A stretch of DNA of 64,000 nucleotides, from NCBI GenBank assembly GCA_017508045.1, contig JAFVZT010000027.1:1-64000 (forward strand). The letters run 5' to 3'. How positions within the stretch are numbered: position 1 is the stretch's first letter; the number at the start of each line of letters is the position of its first letter. The notes under the pieces were generated by a model. That model searched no databases. It was not told where the DNA came from and saw only the letters and a program-made list of their open reading frames with translations. Positions 62,212 to 64,000 of this stretch are shown here, piece by piece. This stretch comes from Oscillospiraceae bacterium (GTDB taxonomy: Bacteria > Bacillota > Clostridia > Oscillospirales > Oscillospiraceae). A program made the translations under genes and the position numbers.

Positions 62212-62811
62212 TTACAGACTTTCGGTAATCGCCTGAATTGTATCTTTTTTGAATTTATAGCTTGCCTTATTGGCAATCAGTCGGGCGCTTATGGGAATGA
62301 TTTCCTCCAGCACCTCCAGACCGTTTTCCTTAAGTGTCTTTCCGGTTTCCACAATGTCCACAATGACATCGGAAAGGCCCAAAATCGGTGCAATTTCAAT
62401 AGAGCCGTTTAAATGAATAATGTCAATGTCTCTACCTTTAGAGGTAAAGTAGCTTTTGGCAATATTAGGAAATTTGGTGGCGACCCGCAGTGTTTGGGCC
62501 TCCGGTTTTCCAGGAAAGCCTGCAACCGCCATGCGGCACTTTCCCACATTTAAATCCGCAAGCTCATAAACATCCGGTTGGTATTCCAAAAGAATATCCT
62601 TGCCTGCTACGCCGATATCTGCTGCGCCACGCTCTACATACACTGCCACATCCGACGGCTTTACCCAAAAGTAGCGAACACCGGCTTCTAAATTCTCAAA
62701 GGTCAGCTTTCGGCTGTTTTCCAAAAGTGACGGACAGGGAAAACCTGCCTGTGCAAAGCGCTGATAAACCGTTTCTCCCAGCCTGCCCTTTGGTAATGCA
62801 ATATTAAGCAT
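62212..62811 (-). CDS. hisG: ATP phosphoribosyltransferase, short catalytic form
   Basis: A 199-residue HisGs enzyme starting LNIALPKGRLGE, with ERGAADIGVAGKDILLE (about 56-72) and the PRPP loop region SDVIVDIVETGKTLKENGL (about 150-168). The short form lacks the regulatory domain and needs HisZ, which is the gene directly upstream. ATG at 62811 is preferred over TTG at 62820 because GAGGG stands at a suitable distance. Confidence 0.94.
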   Translation of the reverse strand: MLNIALPKGRLGETVYQRFAQAGFPCPSLLENSRKLTFENLEAGVRYFWVKPSDVAVYVERGAADIGVAGKDILLEYQPDVYELADLNVGKCRMAVAGFPGKPEAQTLRVATKFPNIAKSYFTSKGRDIDIIHLNGSIEIAPILGLSDVIVDIVETGKTLKENGLEVLEEIIPISARLIANKASYKFKKDTIQAITESL

Positions 62812-62816
62812 CGATT

Positions 62817-63872
62817 TCAATCCCTCATTTCTTCCAATCGATAAATCTTATCACAACCCATACCACAAGTATCTGCTGGCTGTGCGCTGACTCTAAGTCC
62901 CTGCCCTGTCAGTTTCTGCATTGCAAGGGAAACGTCACGGATGTCAGCATCCACCGGATAAAGAAGTACAGCGTCTGCTGTCCTTGTCTGGCTGGGTTCA
63001 AATAAGCGCTCCAATAAATCCGGGTACAAAGCAAAACCAATTGCTCTTCCTTTGCGCTTCATTTTTTCCATCAAGCCGTCATACTGACCGCCGGACAAAA
63101 CTCCCGTGGGAACGCCCTCTACGAAACCGCGAAAAACAATGCCGTTATAATAACTCATATTATTTACAACGGAAAAATCTACATGAACGCAGTCAGCTCC
63201 CGTTGACTCCAAGGCATCCAAAAGCTTTTTAAACTGCGCCAGCTCCGGCGCATCGGGGAACAGTGCCTGCAATTGGGGTAATGTCAAACTGGGGCTTCCG
63301 GAAATTCCAACAAGCTGTTCCAGTGCATCGCTGCAAACGCCCGCCTCCTGACAAATTTCCCGCAGCTCGTGAAGGTTTTTACTGCTGATTGCATTTAATA
63401 CACGTTGTTTTGTTTCATCGGCAAAACCGTACTGCTTTAACATACGGGATAACAAGCCCATATGAGAGATATCCAAAAGACAGCGATCACTGATCGCCTT
63501 CAGACTCTTAATTGCAAGCAGAAGCACTTCAAAAATGCAGTAATTGTCAATCTCGCCCATACATTCCAAGCCGATTTGCATAATCTCACGAAATCCACGG
63601 TTTCCGGGACGGTAAACATTTTCCCGGTAAAAAACCTTCTCAATTCCTTTTTCGGAAATCTCTGTATTTTTGATAATTGACAGCGTCACATCGGGCTTCA
63701 GTGCCATCAATCTGCCGTCGGTATCTGTAAAGGTCAAAACACGATCGGAAAGTAAAAAGTCCCGATTGCGTAAGTACAGATCATATTCTTCAAACTTGCT
63801 CATGGTATACATTTGATAACCGTAAGGAGAATACAGTTCGCTCAGCACTGTCGCAAGCTGTTCGTTATTCAT
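62817..63872 (-). CDS. hisZ: ATP phosphoribosyltransferase regulatory subunit
   Basis: A 351-residue class II HisRS-like protein without an anticodon-binding domain. DRVLTFTDTDGRLMALKPDVTLSI (motif 2 region, split here at about 42-65), RENVYRPGNRGFREIMQIGLECMG and the C-terminal SGGQYDGLMEKMKRKGRAIGF. It pairs with the short HisG and makes it histidine-sensitive. First gene of the operon, AGGGGGC before the ATG. Confidence 0.93.
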   Translation of the reverse strand: MNNEQLATVLSELYSPYGYQMYTMSKFEEYDLYLRNRDFLLSDRVLTFTDTDGRLMALKPDVTLSIIKNTEISEKGIEKVFYRENVYRPGNRGFREIMQIGLECMGEIDNYCIFEVLLLAIKSLKAISDRCLLDISHMGLLSRMLKQYGFADETKQRVLNAISSKNLHELREICQEAGVCSDALEQLVGISGSPSLTLPQLQALFPDAPELAQFKKLLDALESTGADCVHVDFSVVNNMSYYNGIVFRGFVEGVPTGVLSGGQYDGLMEKMKRKGRAIGFALYPDLLERLFEPSQTRTADAVLLYPVDADIRDVSLAMQKLTGQGLRVSAQPADTCGMGCDKIYRLEEMRD

Positions 63873-63899
63873 ACAAAAAGCCCCCTATTACATACATCG

Positions 63900-63927
63900 A
63901 GTATACTTTATCACATTAGCGTGCTAA
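63900..63927 (-). promoter_or_regulatory. Likely promoter of the his operon
   Basis: Minus-strand TTAGCA (63922-63927), 16 bases and TATACT (63900-63905). The leader is only about 20-25 bases, so no His T-box or attenuator fits in between. Confidence 0.5.
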
Positions 63928-63957
63928 AGTAAAGATATATTTTAAAAATTTTTTAAA

Positions 63958-63983
63958 AAGAACCGCCCAGAAGGGCGGTTCTT
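63958..63983. terminator. Hairpin near the right edge
   Basis: An 11-bp stem AAGAACCGCCC with its complement and a 4-base loop. It probably terminates a gene lying beyond the window; nothing else was seen from 63984 to 64000. Confidence 0.65.
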
Positions 63984-64000
63984 AAGGATTAAATTTGCGC

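Noticed and set aside
62817..63930. Possible histidine T-box or attenuator before the his operon
   Set aside because: Only about 20-25 bases separate the likely start point from hisZ, and no T-box core or His-rich leader peptide is present.
1..64000. CRISPR arrays, rRNA or tRNA genes
   Set aside because: No regularly spaced repeats and no cloverleaf or conserved rRNA segments were noticed by eye. A covariance scan was not possible.

Overview
The window looks like a chromosomal segment of a low-to-mid GC Gram-positive anaerobe of the class Clostridia, probably an Oscillospiraceae/Ruminococcaceae-type gut bacterium. This placement is inference. It rests on a T-box leader before ileS, RNase J, GdpP, DivIVA and SepF, a Spo0A-type response regulator, HisZ-dependent histidine synthesis, an Re-type citrate synthase, and the paired Fe-S-scaffold-like and GGGtGRT genes typical of such genomes. 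No rRNA, tRNA, CRISPR array or classical insertion sequence was seen.

Layout. 1-6.6 kb: mixed small genes (truncated ORF, methyltransferase, Mn-type CDF exporter, HAD phosphatase, YjdF-like membrane protein, two tiny membrane proteins, YfcE-type phosphoesterase, an uncharacterised three-gene operon). 6.6-9.4 kb: divergent trpS and gltX. 9.4-13.4 kb: a minus-strand operon of Re-citrate synthase, GntR regulator and aconitase, with a consensus promoter overlapped by a palindromic operator. 13.5-16.1 kb: Spo0A-like regulator, HtrA protease, DUF1540 peptide. 16.1-18.0 kb: Fe-S-scaffold-like protein and GGGtGRT protein behind a consensus promoter.

17.9-28.7 kb is the main discovery: a 10.75-kb integrative mobilizable element inserted inside the 3' end of the GGGtGRT coding sequence. 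A 30-bp perfect direct repeat flanks it. The element brings its own last 12 codons and terminator, so the host protein stays complete, while the original 3' end and terminator are stranded at 28.68-28.77 kb. It encodes a tyrosine integrase, a tandem-HTH protein, two paralogous excisionase-like proteins behind a structured, terminator-containing leader, an XRE repressor with two matching operators over a divergent promoter, a two-gene surface cargo (zinc-ribbon membrane protein and NPQTG-anchored BspA-like protein), an archaeo-eukaryotic-type primase, a MobV relaxase with a candidate oriT, and small unknowns.

28.8-43.4 kb is housekeeping: DUF6472, DUF1643, 5-formyl-THF cyclo-ligase, membrane XRE regulator, CBS protein, then gdpP-rplI-dnaB-tilS-hpt-ftsH on the minus strand, RNase J with a structured leader, a Dus enzyme and a membrane parvulin. 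43.5-51.4 kb carries miaB-mutS-CPBP-mutL-miaA-hfq. 51.5-56.5 kb carries yggS-sepF-divIVA and T-box-ileS. 56.5-63.9 kb is a complete minus-strand histidine operon, hisZGDCBHAF(IE).
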